A stretch of DNA of 64,000 nucleotides from Spinacia oleracea (lineage: Eukaryota > Streptophyta > Magnoliopsida > Caryophyllales > Amaranthaceae): assembly GCF_020520425.1 (NCBI RefSeq), contig NC_079487.1:130904385-130968384 (forward strand). Reading direction: 5' to 3'. Position numbers and translations under genes: made by a program. Of this stretch, positions 1-12,449 are shown piece after piece. Each line of letters begins with the position of its first letter. Positions within the stretch are counted from its first letter, which is position 1. The notes beneath the pieces are model-generated. The model saw only the letters and a program-made list of their open reading frames with translations. It ran no database searches and had not been told where the DNA came from.

Positions 1-211
1 TTAGCTTCGCATTTACTATTAACCTATAATTAGGCTATGTGTATTATCACCAAATTTTAATTTTTGGGCCTCAAAAATTTAGGGCCCTGTGCTGGAGGTC
101 CATTCATTATAGCCGGGCCTGCTTTTTTTTTATCAATAACACAGTTAAACAATTATGTCAAAAAAAATAAAAATAAATAACACACAGTTAAACAATACTC
201 GTACTATCGTA
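1..211. other. AT-rich intergenic sequence
   Basis: I see no gene or complete repeat here. The short ORFs around 155-507 lie across a MITE and show no domain or codon pattern of a real gene. Confidence 0.5.
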
Positions 212-460
212 CTACCTCCAGAAAGTTCTCTACGCTTTGGAAAATGTGTCAAAAGTATGAAAACTTTGACCAAAAATTCTCACTATTATATACATCAATA
301 TGTTACATGCATGATCTTGTTAGATTGGTCTCGTTATTCATTTTCAGAATATCAACTTTTTATAATTTTTTAACATATAAATTGAATATATTATTAGTTA
401 AATATTGCATTGGAGTCCGTGCAAATAATAACTGTAAAAAACTTTATGAAACGGAGGTAG
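212..460. mobile_element. Stowaway-like MITE (TIR CTACCTCC)
   Basis: The ends are inverted (CTACCTCC at the left, GGAGGTAG at the right) and a TA lies directly outside both ends (210-211 and 461-462), the TSD expected of Tc1/mariner-derived Stowaway MITEs. The interior resembles the elements at 2504, 12904 and 13275 (the same phrases resembling AAGTTGATATTTTGAAAAT). Confidence 0.6.
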
Positions 461-787
461 TACATCATACAACTATACACCCTGCATGCATGTATGTACT
501 ATCATGAGTGACGGTCACAGACTCACAACTCTATAGGCGCGCAAGATGTTTTACAAGAAATAGATACTTGATTATTAAATGAATTCAACTCTTATTTCAG
601 ATATTTAATTAATTTTTATAATACAAATTGTGACATTGCTATAACCAGATTAATTATAAAGGTTACAATACAAAACAGAAATCAATTAGAAATTAATTGC
701 CTTTTACGTAGACACGTAGTAGTATTTGACTATATATCGAAACATATACTTGTATATAGTACAATACATTAATACAGGACGTATACC
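461..787. other. Intergenic, nothing recognised
   Basis: AT-rich sequence without an ORF or repeat end that I can support. Confidence 0.4.
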
Positions 788-910
788 ATAAGTTGGTGGA
801 GTTGGGCGGGAACTCGCCTTATAATTTGGAGGTCATATGGTCGAGCTCTATCAACTGTGAAATAGTTATGAGTCTCTTAAGCGAAGAGGTGACTAATTTG
901 TGATACTGTG
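788..910 (+). mobile_element. Diverged SINE fragment (same family as 56414-56600)
   Basis: It shares the head TAAGTTGGTGGAGTTGG and the following layout (GGAGGTCA..., a degraded box B TCGAGCTC, ATCAACTG.GAAAT) with the full SINE at 56414-56600. There is no poly(A) tail and no visible TSD, so it is an old truncated copy. Confidence 0.5.
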
Positions 911-1642
911 ATAGACTGATAGATATTAATTAAGTAGGATGGTAAGATTATTTATTTTTACATAATACGGAGTATCTAGTAAAAAAATACGTATTGTAGT
1001 TTGTCTTCCGAATATCCTAAAATAATGCAAATTCAAATATTATTAAAGCAGGTACAGTACTTTAAAACAATTTGGTTGAATAAACGAGTTAAGGAAAAAG
1101 TGAGGGGAGAGGGAGAGTGGAGACGCTGTTAATTGAAGTCCACCCCCTTACGTACGGAGGGGCGAAGACATTAGACAGTAATAGCGGCTGTCGGGTTTGC
1201 ATGGCTCATTAGTTCACAAATATCAATCCTAAGTTGGTGAGATTTTGAATTTTTAACCCACGTTAATCTCATTTTTATTTTATTTTATTCTCTTAATTAC
1301 TCAAAACATCTTTTCTATTTCACAAACAAATAAAAAAAAGTTAGGATAATCTCTTTACTTGATTTGGCCTGATTTTTCTACCTTCTGATTTAATTAATAG
1401 GTTTTGATTCTTCCCAATCTAATATGGTCTAAATGTTTTATGTGAGTGTTTTTTTACCTTTTTTGATCTAATCTGATCTAATAAATGAAAAAGGTGACAG
1501 AACATAACCTCACGGAACAAGTGATACATTATTTCTTTTGAGTTTGATTAAATAGATTTGCCGCTGACATTTAAAGGCCAATCAACATACAAATATATGT
1601 GATCAGGCCATGGATTCCATGAGAACTGAAAGTTGTCTTTTT
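911..1642. other. Intergenic, nothing recognised
   Basis: No gene, RNA or bounded repeat that I can support. Confidence 0.4.
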
Positions 1643-2369
1643 GGGGTGTTTAGTTAGGAGAGGTTTAAGGGAAAAAGTGTTTTTTGGGGTGAATTAGAGG
1701 TGTTTGGTTAGGAGAGGATTGAAAAAGTTAATTGGGAGTGTTTGGTTAGGAAAGGATTGAAAGAGAGTTTTGGGGTGAAAAAGCTAATTTTGAAAGAGCT
1801 CAATATAAGATCCTTTTGCAATTAGAGGTTTGAGAAAGTGGATGAAAATGACTATTTTGTCTTACTATTGTCTATAATTACAACTACTATCAACCATGGT
1901 ACCCTACATATTTTTCTCCTAAAAACATTACTCATACTTTCTTTTTCATTTCGCCTTATTTACTAGATTCGTTTTTTGTTGTAATAAATTTTATATTAGT
2001 ACTTTGAAGAAATTGAAGTATATTGCAATCATGCTTGAAATATCATTAGTAATATTTCTCTATTTGAAAAATATGTATTATAAAAAAAATTAAATTACGA
2101 TTTTTTTTTTTTTAAAATAAATTTATTTTATTTAGTCAATGTTTACTAGAAAAAAAATCAACACAATAAACTATTTGTCTAATATTAATAAGAAACAAAA
2201 TATGGCAATGTCCTTAATAGTATTTTACGTATTAAATAGCTAACAACTATCAGTTAATTTATCAAACACTTTTACTCAAACAGCTAATGCAACCAGCTAG
2301 TCAAATCAACTAATCGCCAACAGCTAATTAAACCAGCTATCAGCTAACAGCTCCTAACCAAACAGGGTC
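1643..2369. repeat. Inverted-repeat element with GTTTGGTTAGGAG ends
   Basis: The left end GGGGTGTTTAGTTAGGAG (1643-1660) is inverted at the right as CTCCTAACCAAACAGGGTC (2351-2369). The left phrase is repeated nearby at about 1687-1705 and 1738-1750. Ends of this type are typical of non-autonomous DNA transposons in plants. I found no clear TSD, so the superfamily stays open. Confidence 0.5.
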
Positions 2370-2503
2370 AAATGTGTTGGCTTGAATATATATGGTTGAA
2401 TTGTGAGAGGTTTCTTTTGTTTAGGGGGGGGGAAGAAACAATATATATATTAATACTCCGTAATAAGTCGTTATTATCGATCTACAATGATTATCACGAT
2501 CTA

Positions 2504-2760
2504 CTTCCTCTGTTCTTTTTTAAATGACACAATTATTTAGGCACGTTTGCCAATGCACATTTCAAACATTAATATCTTCAATTATGGATAACAAAAAATT
2601 ATAAAAAGTTGATATTTGAAAAATATTTATTGAGACGATTCTAATAAGACCCCATATGACTATGTTTTTTCTTAAGTATAAATCACAAAAGGAAGTCAAA
2701 TGAGCTTGTGTGAATAGTGTCGAAAATCCAATTGTGTCATGTAAATAAGAACGGAGGAAG
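2504..2760. mobile_element. Stowaway-like MITE
   Basis: CTTCCTCTGTTC at the left and GAACGGAGGAAG at the right form the terminal inverted repeats, with TA on both outer sides (2502-2503, 2761-2762). The interior matches the MITEs at 12904-13159 and 13275-13537, including a CACGTTTGCCAATGCACAT-like stretch after the left end. Confidence 0.75.
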
Positions 2761-2820
2761 TATAATTTAACCGCTTCAATCTGGATGTGAACAATATTTT
2801 CCAGTGTTTGCACGTATTTT

Positions 2821-2990
2821 TTTTTGGTGTTAGCACCCGGTTCACCCTTAGGGCTAAACCGGATTCGGGGCGAGTTTTGGGTGGTTAGGTTCCAGTCCCC
2901 TACAATTATTGTTGCGGGGGATCGAACACGAGTTCTCCCTACCATTCTACCAAGTTCAGCCCCAATCACCACTGAACCAACAATCAATTG
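2821..2990 (-). mobile_element. SINE (tRNA-type), full copy, minus strand
   Basis: A perfect 17-bp direct repeat GTGTTTGCACGTATTTT flanks it (2804-2820 and 2991-3007). Read on the minus strand it has a Pol III box A-like TGGTTCAGTGG, a box B-like TGTTCGATCCC, and ends in a poly(A) run (T run at 2821-2826 on the plus strand). The two ORFs over this region arise from the SINE and are not genes. A related copy is at 47937-48119. Confidence 0.85.
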
Positions 2991-3278
2991 GTGTTTGCAC
3001 GTATTTTCAAGAGAATGTTTTCACTATTTGATTTCGTGTTATAATTATATTGTTTGGATCGAAGAAGAATTGATGAAAAACCTGATTGACATGTGCCCTT
3101 TTGGATGCATATCACTTTCCCAATTATTATCAACCTGCAAATAAAAAACTCATATCACATATGAGAAATGAAAATCCAAAAATCGGGTAAAAATGCTCTT
3201 ACACATGAAGAAAACAAGACGAAGAATAAAACATTAAAAAAGGAAAGAACTAATAAATAAGAAAAAGGGTCGAAAATA

Positions 3279-3708
3279 TCTATATACTAAAAGAGACACC
3301 AGGAATGACACATGTTAATTCCTAGTGCGCTTTTTTCCCGTCAAAAACCACTTTCCCAAAAAAGTGTATTTGTTTTATTTTAATTTTATTCTCTACGTTT
3401 TTTATAAACTATTTATGTATGGAAACAAAATTTAGTTTACAAATCATGGCAATAATAGATACGACATAATAATAATTATTCTAAATTGGTAATATTTTAG
3501 TGAAATCGCTATATTAATAATGGAAAATATATCACTCCATATTTTGGTCAAATTACCATATTAGAATTTTAAATATGCATTATTAGATGAATAAATTTAA
3601 ACGAGTATGTTAAAAATGTTATAACTATGCAGTAGTTTGAGAGATATTCAATTAAATATTTTGTGAAAAAAATTATCAAAATTCGTGTATACACGGGATT
3701 TAATCTAG
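3279..3708 (+). mobile_element. Non-autonomous Helitron, copy A
   Basis: It starts TCTATATACTAAAAGAGAC and ends with a small palindrome (CGTGTATACACG, 3684-3695) about ten bases before the terminal CTAG. The flanking bases are A and T with no target duplication. These are the standard Helitron signs. The 5' sequence is shared with copies at 32637, 52322 and 16803. Confidence 0.8.
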
Positions 3709-4484
3709 TTCTAATTTAAAACAATGTAGATTGTTGGTGCCTAAATGACGACAAAGGAAAACAAAACACTAGTATGATCTTAAAAAAAATTAACCATGTA
3801 AGATAATTATGGAGAGAGAGTAGATGAGTGACGCTATGTTGCAAAATTAAAGTTGATGGAATGATGGTTGTGAAAGATGTCGATAGTGATATAATTTACG
3901 TGATATTGTGTGCTTGAAAAATCAGATAACACATATTAAACATGTTTTTACCACAGAGTACTTTAAAATTATACTTTTAAGGTGAACTAAATATAATTTT
4001 ACCAGAACCATCAAATTCAGATATTTCTTTTTTTAAATGAAATTAGGATTTCCTAAATGAATTGCTCACTTCCAAATTAAATGAAACCACCTCTTAAATT
4101 AATATAAGAAAAAGAAAGCTATGGAAAAAACTATTGGAAAGACCCTTAAGTGAAGATAAAATTGAAAAGATATAAACATCTACTTCAAAGGAAAATATCA
4201 TTATATTAGAAAAATGTATGGGTATGGGACCCTAAGTAGTAGACTAGTTAAAGATATTGGAGTAATTCACAATTACATCAAAGTTCATGTAAAGTGAAGG
4301 TCTAGGTCGTTCTTGAAGTAAACCATGATTTTGATGTGAGTCGAAGCTGAGGTCAACCCTCAATTATCATCATCTTTGCAAAATGCAATTATTCATGGAA
4401 AGTGTGTCCTCTAACTTTATCAGGGAAAGCACCCACTCCATTCGTCTCGAATTACTCGAACTGGCTTTCTTGTAAAGGCCTTGT
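3709..4484. other. Intergenic, nothing recognised
   Basis: AT-rich sequence between a Helitron and a low-complexity region; no supportable gene. Confidence 0.4.
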
Positions 4485-4990
4485 TGCTTTGGACTTAATT
4501 TCAGTACCATTCACTTCAGTTTAGTTCAGCCCTACTCAGCTCAGTTCAGTTCAGTACAGTTCAACTCCATTAGGTTCCTTTCAATTCAGTTCAAAAGAAC
4601 GACATTGTGTTCATCTTCTTCTTTAATGATCTTATTTTATTTATTATTATAATGTTAAATATTACTATTAATTATATTGTAATGTTCATCTTTATTTTAT
4701 ATTGTATTTTATATTTTTATATTTTTATCATCATTATTATTATTACTATTACTATTGTAATTATTAATTTATTATTTATTATTTATTATTTATTATTTAT
4801 TATTCTTTATTTATTATTTAGAGTTTGCTTATAGAAAGAAGATAGGCCGGTAAAAAAGGGCGTTATTATTTATTATTTATTATTTATTATTTATTATTTA
4901 TTACTCATTATTCATTATTTATTTATTCATTATGTTCCATTCAGTTAGTTCAGTTCATTTCAATTCAGTTCAGCCAAAAAAATCTTAGAA
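4485..4990. repeat. Low-complexity region: TTCAG runs around a (TTTATTA)n microsatellite
   Basis: Imperfect TTCAGTTCAG runs occur at about 4510-4595 and again at 4930-4975. Between them lie 7-bp TTTATTA repeats at about 4770-4812 and 4862-4905. The 75-aa ORF at 4607-4834 is a low-complexity (Ile/Leu/Tyr/Phe) translation of this repeat, not a gene. Similar TTCAGTT-rich words recur at about 43440 and 49880-50010. Confidence 0.6.
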
Positions 4991-5156
4991 GAACTGGCTA
5001 AAGTCATCTCAATTTACTTTTCCCATTTTTATAAATGACATGAATTACTAATTTTATATAATTTCTCTCACTTAAATAACCCAATTGTATTTCTACTTTC
5101 TAAAAAAGTTAAGCACATTTTCCACTAACTATATTAAAAAACTACCACACTATCAA

Positions 5157-5786
5157 GGATGATTGTACAATGGCTACACTAATTTTGTAGCCATTGCTAT
5201 TTCTTTTTACCAGAACCTTTGAATTTACAATATTCAATTAGGACCATTGATGAGATTGACTTTATATTTAAAATATTTTAACAAAAAATATTTTATAAAA
5301 AAATTAACAGTAACAAAAAAATTCAGTATGTTCGTTCTTTTTGTTAGTGTATTGAGTTCTTCTTCCCCGTATTTTCCTTGCTTCCATTCGATCTTATTCA
5401 TGTGATTCAAATTCCTTATTTTTAAAAATTTTAGATTAAAACATTACTCCGATTTCACAAATAGCATGAGAGAAATTGGATTTTACAAATCGGATAGAAT
5501 GAGGAAGAGAAAAGATAAATAGTGGTAGAAATATTGAAGAAGGTGTAGAGTATTAACGGAGATATTTAGGAAATGCATTAATGGAGATGCAAGATTTTGG
5601 AGGTATAAAGGCGCTTTCTTCAACGTAAAAATATAAATGCAGTTTTTATTTTTATTTTTTTATTGTGATTTTAAAAAAAGGAAAGTTCTCTTTTTGAAAA
5701 AAAATTTAAGTCAAACAATCGGATGGATATGAATTACAATAAATACAATGGCTCCCCTTTTATTGTAGCCATTGAAAAGCCTTCCC
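5157..5786. mobile_element. Mutator-like MITE with CAATGGCTAC hairpins at both ends
   Basis: A perfect 9-bp TSD CACTATCAA lies at 5148-5156 and 5787-5795, as expected for Mutator-like elements. Both ends carry a subterminal hairpin made of CAATGGCTAC and its complement GTAGCCATTG (5173-5209 and about 5747-5775). A second member is at 30618-31754. There is no coding capacity. Confidence 0.75.
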
Positions 5787-5879
5787 CACTATCAATTTCC
5801 ACATAATTAAATATGAACTCAATTATATTGCCTAAAACCCTGTGCCAAATAAAGCGAGACGAGTAATTCGGGATGGAGG

Positions 5880-6148
5880 CACTACAAAAATTTGTATCTT
5901 TAACGACAACCTAATTACGACGGGCCAAAAATCTCATCGCAAAAGTCTTTTGCAACTGGCTAACAACAAAACAAAGACAACCATCGCAAATGTATTTTAA
6001 GACGGGTTAACGACGAGATTTTTTTATTAACGACGACCCCCTTTCATGACGGGTTCGCGACAGGAAATCTCGTCATTAATCAACGATTATTGACTTTTAG
6101 CGACGGAATTTCCCGTCGTTAAATTAATGGTATAATTTTTTTGTAATG
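5880..6148 (+). mobile_element. CACTA-type MITE, copy 1
   Basis: The left end CACTACAAAAATTTGTATC and right end TTTTTTGTAATG are the CACTA-superfamily termini (the right end has one change from CACTA). A 3-bp TSD AGG lies on both sides (5877-5879, 6149-6151). The interior repeats short GACGGG/CCCGTC words, including AACGACG and the dyad around TTTCCCGTCGTTAA. Confidence 0.85.
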
Positions 6149-7689
6149 AGGGAACATTTCTATATTGGCCTTAAAGGTATGATAGTGATCGCTCGGTGTA
6201 TGGTTCACCTGAAATTAACTTATCAGACTTATTTGGTTGAAAATACTTATTTTTAATAATTTAGAAAAAAATAAATTATTGTCACTGAACTTATTTTAGA
6301 AATAAGTCAAATAATTTAAAATAAGTTTGAAACCAAAAAACTTGCAAGTATCTAACCTATAAATCTTCTACAAGCATGAATATAGAGATAATTAAGTTCT
6401 TATTGGATGAATGAAGATAAGTATGACCACTTACAAAACCTAATTGAAGTCTATCATAAAACTAATTGCAATTGGGTTCAAAGAACCCCCTCTCACTTAC
6501 ACCCCATTATTATTATTTTCTTTATTAATGAAGTTCGTCCAATATAGTTAACATGTTAGCGATAAATTGATCAAAAAATATTAAGTAACTAATTTCTAAT
6601 ATTCACATCATTTTACATAGAAACCCAACAAAACCAAAATGTTCGCCTGAATGTTTTAACATAGAACTATAAAATGGGTCATGTCGCGGGCGGGGCAGGC
6701 CCAAACTTAATGAAGTTGGCCTGTTCGGGTCATAAACTAGTCATATTTAGTCAGTTCAAGTGACCCATTTAACATAACCCAACCCGTCCCGACCCATTTT
6801 TTTAAAAAAGAAAATTAGTATACGAGTCACAACTTAAAATACTTCGTACTTTAGTGAAGCAGTAAAGAAAACGAAAGAAAGCGTATCAATCTATCATACT
6901 TCCACTGCATGTCACCCCTTTAAAAAACATCTTCATCCGAAACAATGGCCGAATGTCATTTTACTCTCAAACAATTTAGAAACCATGCAAAAAGTTCGCT
7001 CTTCTTATGTGATTAAGGTATAAAATCACAAAGTGAACATTAAAAAAAAGAAAAAAAAATCAAACAACCATAACAAATCGATCAAAATCAACACAAAAAC
7101 AATAAAATTTAGCAGCATTAATATCATTCAAAATCACAAAATTAACCAATTTCAATCATTAATCTCACAAAAAATCACAATTTTTTAGGAGAACTTAAAA
7201 TCACAAAATTAACAAGTACCAATGAACTCAAATCTAAAGACGAACAAAATAAATCCAATAAAACCCTTAAAAAATTGGCAAATAATACTACTTATTAACT
7301 CATAACTCTTATAATTTATTTTTGATTTATTTTATTAGTTTGAATAGTCAACTTTGAGTTAAAGGTGAGTTAAACTACCACAAATCTAACCTTAGGTCCC
7401 AATTATTAACCAAAAAAAAGTGAGGTCCCATTTGGTGATTTTTTGCAAAACTTAGACCCCAATCATAGGCTTAATTAACTCCGATAAAGGTGATAAAGTG
7501 CAACTATTTGATTCTAAAATGTAATTATTTACTGATTATAATATGTCGAACATAACTATTTAATCACAGCATGTAATTTTTTGATTAAAAATAAATTATT
7601 TGTTAAGAAGTTGTTCCTTTGCATAAGATCGTCATACTGTATATAACTTTTTTGTGGTGGTTCTCATTTATTACTTTTTTGTGTGCGGC
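6149..7689. other. Intergenic; one GC-rich low-complexity patch
   Basis: No gene is seen. Bases 6668-6800 are rich in GGGTC/GACCC words (for example CGGGCGGGGCAGGCCC), like the interiors of repeats at 40232-40559, 49475-49670 and 56160-56300. The rest is AT-rich. Confidence 0.4.
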
Positions 7690-7969
7690 CACTACAAGAA
7701 TTTGTATCTTTAACGACAACCTAATTACGACGGGTTAAAAATTCCGTCGCAAAAGCCTTTTGCGACGGGGCTAACAACCAAACAATGTCGGGAATAACCG
7801 TCGCAAATGTCTTTTACGACGGGTTTACGATGGATTTACGACGGGATTTTCTATTAACGACGGTCCCCTTTTATGACGGGTTCACGACAGGAAATCCCGT
7901 CGTTAATAAATGATTAATGGCCTTTCGCGACGGGATTTCCCGTCGTTAATAATACAATTTCTTGTAGTG
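7690..7969 (+). mobile_element. CACTA-type MITE, copy 2
   Basis: Termini CACTACAAGAA and TTTCTTGTAGTG, with a perfect 3-bp TSD GGC at 7687-7689 and 7970-7972. It is 280 bp and collinear with the copy at 5880. The interior contains the self-complementary CGACGGGATTTCCCGTCG near 7928-7945. Confidence 0.9.
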
Positions 7970-7977
7970 GGCAAATT

Positions 7978-8137
7978 AAATAACCCTTTATTTTTTTTAA
8001 TCAACAAAAATTTCCTTTATAAGAAAAAAAAACTATTGAGAGAAGTTATCAAAAAGGACAACCCATTATTATATTTAATCAACAAAATTTTCTTTTGTAA
8101 TTAAGAACAAAAACCTTTTGAGAGAAATTATCAAATA
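7978..8137 (+). repeat. Two-copy tandem duplication, unit about 80 bp
   Basis: The phrases TTTAATCAACAAAA, a TTTCYTTT stretch and TTGAGAGAARTTATCAAA occur twice in the same order, at about 7997-8054 and 8074-8135. The ORF at 7910-8104 runs over this duplication and is not considered real. Confidence 0.55.
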
Positions 8138-9101
8138 TGAGAATCGCTAACATTTCCGATAACTCGTCTAACGGGTGGAACATTTTTATTTTTTCATAAC
8201 TCATTCAACGGGGGCTCATGTTTAGCAACACACTCTCTCAGTTTGAACCCGTAATTGATAGATTTTGAGGGGTTAGATTTAACATTAATTCATTTAATTT
8301 GGTCTTTTCTCACTTATCCAAATTAGAAAATTACTAAACACTACCGAGTACTTTAAGAAAAATATCTAATACTACATGGCTCACTAGTCCAAGGTGTCTG
8401 TGGAAAATATACCTGATTTAGAAATCTTGGATATGTAGTCAAGTTTAATTGTTGTTATTCCAATAGACTGATTTTTCAGAATTATTATATGCGTGAAATA
8501 ATTCACCATATGTTAAGTTGGATTATTAACTAAATATTAGACGGGATCCTTTCCATTTTCTAAAAGAAATTGATGGTCCATATCTTATACCCATGCTAGC
8601 TTGTCAATGCATGAAACTACTATGAAAGAGGACAATTGGAGAATTCGTTATGATAATTTATAATAGCACTCATTTGGTATCCGCCGTTTTTTGTTTTCAA
8701 TTTTTTGGTGTCGATCAGAAAACATACTAAAAATAAAAATATGAAAACCATAAATGTTATCTTCTAGTTTTGTTGTTGTTAGTTTACAAAATCAATTCTC
8801 CGTATGACTATTTATAGAAATAACAGCCTTTTAATTCATCTAAATTATACGGAGTATGAGTTTGAAAATTTTAAAACTAAAAATTGAAAAGTGATAAAAG
8901 AACCAAATGCGCCCTCTTTAAGATGTCAATGTCATCCTCTTAAAATAGAAAATGATGAAAAAATGGGGTGGAGTGGCCCTAGAAGTGGGGTTTTAGGCCA
9001 TTGCTCCTCATTCTTGTTGGTTCATTTTCTAACTAATTTTGTTCTACTTTTTCTATATTAGAAGTTAGAAATACAGGACATTAGAGGTTTGAATAAAAAA
9101 G
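8138..9101. other. Intergenic, nothing recognised
   Basis: No gene. Contains ATACGGAGTAT at 8847-8857, one of the dispersed words discussed in the findings. Confidence 0.4.
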
Positions 9102-9427
9102 AGCTTTTTAGGTGCATTAGAGGCTTGACTATTAAAGTTAAGGAAAATGTTTCGTTATTAGAGGTTTGTAAGAGAATTTTGGGATAACAAAACCTAATTT
9201 GAAAAACACAATAATATAAGAGCTTTTTCAATTAGAGATTTGAAAAAGTGGGTGTTAAATGACAATTTTATTCTATTATTGAATAAAAATACAACACTTA
9301 CCTACCTACGTGATTTTATGTCAATGTCTTCAATATCCATTTACACATTAAGCAGTTAAAAACTACTCCAATAACTAATTTACCAAACCCTTTATATTAA
9401 CTAAGCAACTAATTCACCTAAACAGGC
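9102..9427. repeat. Inverted-repeat element (GCYTKTTTAGGTG ends)
   Basis: The left end (AGCTTTTTAGGTGCATTAG, 9102-9120) is inverted at the right (TAATTCACCTAAACAGGC up to 9427), giving roughly 35 bp of imperfect TIR. No clear TSD was found. It looks like a non-autonomous DNA transposon similar in style to 1643-2369. Confidence 0.45.
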
Positions 9428-10100
9428 AAACATCAACGGAGTAACATCTTAAAGTTTATAGATCAACCAGCTAAACGCTAATTACCAAACATAGTCATAA
9501 GAAAATGTTCGGAACGTAACAATACCACTTGTTGAAGTAATTATTACATAAGATTTGTTCATATATACTTTGAACTAATTCAAACATATTCATCAAGTCT
9601 AAGCCACAACAAGAAATAGAGTAATAACGGAGTTCATACATATACATACATACATGTGAATGCTTATGGTTTATGAACATTATTATCTATGACCATAATA
9701 CCATTCCACTATGGAAAAAGAAATACAATCCGTAAAATTGCATCACGCTTTTTTTAAGAAAAGATTAATAATGGTGGGTTCTTCAATTCTTAATTAAGAT
9801 CAGATATTTTTCTTTGTTTGAGAACACAAGACTTGAGAGTTGAGACCACACAAGCAGAAGCAGTCTACCACCGTACTACGATCGAGTACTAAGTCTTGGT
9901 CTTATATGAACATCATCTTAAATCATATTGGGTGTGGTTGGTGCGTGTAGAAAAACCTGTAAATTTTCTGTATGATTTCTTTGATTTCCATTTTTGTGAC
10001 CTACTTCTTTTATACTCCACAATAGCAACTAATGTACATAATTCTTAATTATCGTTCCACAATTTATGTACTACTTTAATTACCTTACCTATTGATCTAT
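9428..10100. other. Intergenic, nothing recognised
   Basis: No gene or bounded repeat that I can support; the 61-aa minus-strand ORF here has no recognisable features. Confidence 0.4.
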
Positions 10101-10472
10101 GACCTTGTTCGGCAAAAGTAGCGGTAGCGGGTATCGGTTGAGTAGTGGGTAGCGGTTGGCATAGCGGGTAGAGTTCAATAGTAGCGGGTAACGGTTAGCT
10201 GTCAAAGTAGCGGGTAACTGCTATGAGTGTTCGTTAAAAGTAACGGTTGATATTATAAAATAAAATAAAAGCTGAAATATTATATAAAACTTTAATATAA
10301 ATTTGTCAAACGCTACCCGCTAATGTTTGATAAAAGCTATTCAACCGCTACCTCTACCACTAACCGCTACCTAAACCGCAAACTCGCCAAACACTTACAA
10401 ATTTCACAAGTAGTGTATTGACTCGGTCAAAACGATACCCGCTACCTCAAACGCTACCGCGAAACACGCCCT
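10101..10472. repeat. Inverted-repeat element rich in TAGCGGGTA
   Basis: The left half has many GTAGCGGGTA/TAGCGGTTG words and the right half their complements (ACCCGCTAC, CAACCGCTACC), with related outer ends (GACCTTGTTCGGCAAAAG against CGCGAAACACGCCC). This is a foldback-type MITE of uncertain superfamily; no convincing TSD was seen. Confidence 0.5.
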
Positions 10473-10779
10473 ATATCAACAAAAGAAATTAAATACGTGC
10501 TACGTAGTACATAAACTGTGAGACAGAAAATTTAAATTTGTTTCTACTACGGTTCAAGTACGCAATTAGGGCGAACCACCTGGCAAAGTTATATTCTTAC
10601 ATACGGGGTAACATCCATTTGTTTGGTGACCAATTTTCTCTCGTCCATATACACCTCCTTTTAAAAGCAAGTCTACACACCTTTAAGGACTTGGTAGAAT
10701 CCACAAAAAGGCTTTTTAAGGTTAATTAGTCTTGGACTTCCTTTTTACATTTTGATACTACTATTTACCAAAAGTAGTT

Positions 10780-10882
10780 CTGATTTACCAAAGGTTGCTC
10801 CTAGCGTCGTGGCTAATGGCTATGACGAGTAATCCCGTCGTTATCGATTGTTTACTTATACGTGGTACCCTTTTTTGTAGTG
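10780..10882 (+). mobile_element. Degenerate 3' part of a CACTA-type MITE
   Basis: The right terminus TTTTTTGTAGTG and the internal words GACGAGTAATCCCGTCGTTA match the 3' part of the CACTA MITEs at 5880 and 7690. A matching left end is not clear, so this is a fragment or heavily decayed copy. Confidence 0.5.
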
Positions 10883-12448
10883 GGAAAAAAGGAAAAAAAA
10901 TTCTCATTTTGGTTAGTTTCCGTTAGTGGTGCATAGCGGTACGTGACAGTGACACTCGTTACATTAATTCGAAATAGCTTTTATGTATTGTAATTCATCT
11001 GTTTCAATATTATTGCCATTTGTCTTTTAAGAAACTACCACATACATTGCACTATTTCCATTTAGGAAACAAAATATTTGCTTTAACACTCTAAATATTC
11101 GATATACCCTTGCATATTAACTGTTGTTGATTTATTTAATGTTAATTCACATCGATTAATTTGTATTTTTGCATTTCTCTCTCTTACTTCTTCTTCACTC
11201 CACATACCAAAAATCTAGTGTCAAATCCCGAGAACTATATTTTTCCTCTCCTCCTATTTGGACCCCCCAAAAAAAAAAGCATTCAAAATTATAATTATGA
11301 TATACACCAAATTTCTCATTCAACAATCAAAAGCAAATGGTTGCTAGAATTTGAAAATCTTAGACATTAGTAAACAAAATTTCTAAAATAGATCTTCTTG
11401 CGTAATTTAGCCGGAATGAGCAAGTTGTACTCCGTAATACAATTTAATTTAACTTCCATTAAAAAAAGGTGCCAACCTCAAGAAAAAAAAGCTCAATTAT
11501 TTCACACAGATGAAAGGTTTTAGTCATTATTATTAGCTTTTAGAAAAACAAATCTATTAAAATAAATTAAATGGGATATTTATCAATAGAACCACTGACC
11601 AGAAATCTTTGTTGTTATTGTTTAAGAATGTTTCGTTTACACACGTTCGTATTTGTTGGACATATACATGCATAATTGTCTTATGTTATGTTATATTATT
11701 GTCTTAAATACAATGTATTAGCTTATTCTTAATCTTGGTTTACTAGACATTATTGGTTGGTTAGTAGTTGATTAGTTAATCAATTTAATTGTGTTTGGTA
11801 TGAACTATTATTTATACTATAGTGTTGCTTGCAAATATGAAATTAAGCTTGTGAAACCTTTAGTCCCAAGCAATACATATATTGGTCTTCTTGCGTAATA
11901 CAATATGATCAATTTTCTCTTTGGTTTACATGAGATGATAAGAGGGTGTTTGGTATGTCTGCGGTATGGGGTTGAAATTAGGAATAATATCAAGGTGATA
12001 TGAGTTTGAAACTTAATTCTTAATTTCACGTGTTTGGTTCAAATTTGTGGATGAGTCTTTTTCTTTTATATAGTACCCGGAATAGAGGCACGGTATGAGT
12101 AAATCCACCCCTCTTGGTTTTCTAAACTCCATACTTTAGGCGTTTGAGGAATGAGTTTAAAGATCTTAAAGTTTTTTCAACCAAAATACATGGTATGGGT
12201 CTATATCTCATGCCTAGTACTCGCGAACAAAACCCTCACAAGAAGGTATATTTGAACAATCTCTTGTGATTATGTACCTTGAACAAAAACGGACAAATAA
12301 ATTAAAAATTCCCAAACCCTATGTGTATTGCATATCTCTAAGAATACAACAAATAAAGGCTTTGTCAATACACAAAAACCCAAATACAAATGGTGTCAAT
12401 CTGAAGGTTCAAACAATCTGCCTGGATCTTGCTCTGAGAGAAAGTCTT
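10883..12448. other. Intergenic, nothing recognised
   Basis: AT-rich; the small ORFs at 11161-11370, 11817-12029 and 12266-12472 show no domain or family resemblance. TACTCCGTAATAC occurs at 11428. Confidence 0.4.
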
Positions 12449-12449
12449 A

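Noticed and set aside
2562-3144. Overlapping ORFs of 141 aa (minus) and 106 aa (plus)
   Set aside because: They are translations of a Stowaway MITE and a SINE, whose ends and TSDs are visible.
4607-4834. 75-aa hydrophobic ORF that looks like a membrane peptide
   Set aside because: It is the translation of a TTA/TAT microsatellite; low complexity only.
5880-7969. Repeated GACGGG words spaced like a CRISPR or satellite array
   Set aside because: The repeats lie inside CACTA MITEs with defined ends and TSDs; spacing is irregular and the organism is a plant.
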